A stretch of DNA of 7,954 bases, taken from positions 1-7,954 of the forward strand of contig CALJNY010000171.1 in assembly GCA_937981515.1 (NCBI GenBank), given 5' to 3'. Origin of the DNA: an uncultured Collinsella sp. (lineage in GTDB: Bacteria; Actinomycetota; Coriobacteriia; Coriobacteriales; Coriobacteriaceae). Shown here in pieces: positions 7,897-7,954 of this stretch (its first letter is position 1; the number at the start of each line of letters is the position of its first letter). The position numbers were made by a program, and so were the translations under genes. Under the pieces are notes generated by a model. That model was not told the origin of the DNA, did no database searches, and worked only from the letters and a program-made list of their open reading frames with translations.

Positions 7897-7954
7897 TTGT
7901 CGGTAGAGGATCAGTTTGAGGGCGATGAGCGCGCGCTGCTCAAGCGCATTCAAG
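7897..7954 (+). CDS. 5' end of a gene downstream of nadD, possibly YqeK-like HD-domain phosphohydrolase (partial)
   Basis: A TTG at 7897 opens a frame that stays open to the window end and reads MSVEDQFEGDERALLKRIQ. It is preceded by a G-run (GGGGGT, 7886-7891) that can serve as a weak ribosome-binding site, and begins 12 bases after the nadD stop. The alternative ATG overlapping that stop (7884) runs into a TGA after 11 codons. Only nineteen residues are visible, with no recognisable domain. The guess of YqeK, a diadenosine-tetraphosphate hydrolase of the HD family, rests on the common order obg-nadD-yqeK-rsfS, not on sequence. Confidence 0.5.
   Translation, partial: MSVEDQFEGDERALLKRIQ

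Overview
The window is a compact, gene-dense stretch of chromosomal housekeeping DNA with a G+C of roughly 60%. All nine genes lie on the + strand, seven complete and two cut by the window edges. The largest gap between genes is about 85 bases, so no long non-coding stretch exists. I see no tRNA or rRNA gene, CRISPR array, insertion sequence, phage gene or attachment site. Gene content, G+C and the TTG starts suggest an actinobacterial-type genome. My best guess is the Coriobacteriia, for example Collinsella or a relative; this is inferred from gene order and composition and no search was run.

Left part (1-2222): the last codons of an unidentified upstream gene, then the cell-shape glycosyltransferase RodA, then a DUF697-like membrane protein. 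The N-terminal half of the latter looks like a GTPase fold that has lost its nucleotide-binding motifs. Middle (2232-4918): a translationally coupled pair made of a TIGR03960-type B12-binding-like radical SAM protein and its usual partner, the DUF2344/TIGR03936 'radical SAM-linked' protein. This pair is widely conserved beside ribosomal genes but its reaction is, to my knowledge, unknown.

Right part (4986-7954): ribosomal proteins L21 and L27, then the ribosome-assembly GTPase Obg, the NAD biosynthesis enzyme NadD, and the first codons of another gene that by position is probably the YqeK HD-domain phosphohydrolase. A good sigma70-type promoter candidate lies just before rplU, with its -35 box over the stop codon of the DUF2344 gene. 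A strong intrinsic terminator-like hairpin lies between rpmA and obgE, ending two bases before the obgE ribosome-binding site.

The picture is two or three overlapping transcription units. One is a shape/radical-SAM unit, one is a highly expressed L21-L27 unit bounded by its own promoter and terminator, and one is an obgE-nadD unit. That last unit has no obvious promoter of its own, so it probably depends on read-through. I found no clear candidate for an entirely new system. The most open questions are the radical SAM pair, the pseudo-GTPase-like DUF697 protein and the control of obgE at the hairpin.
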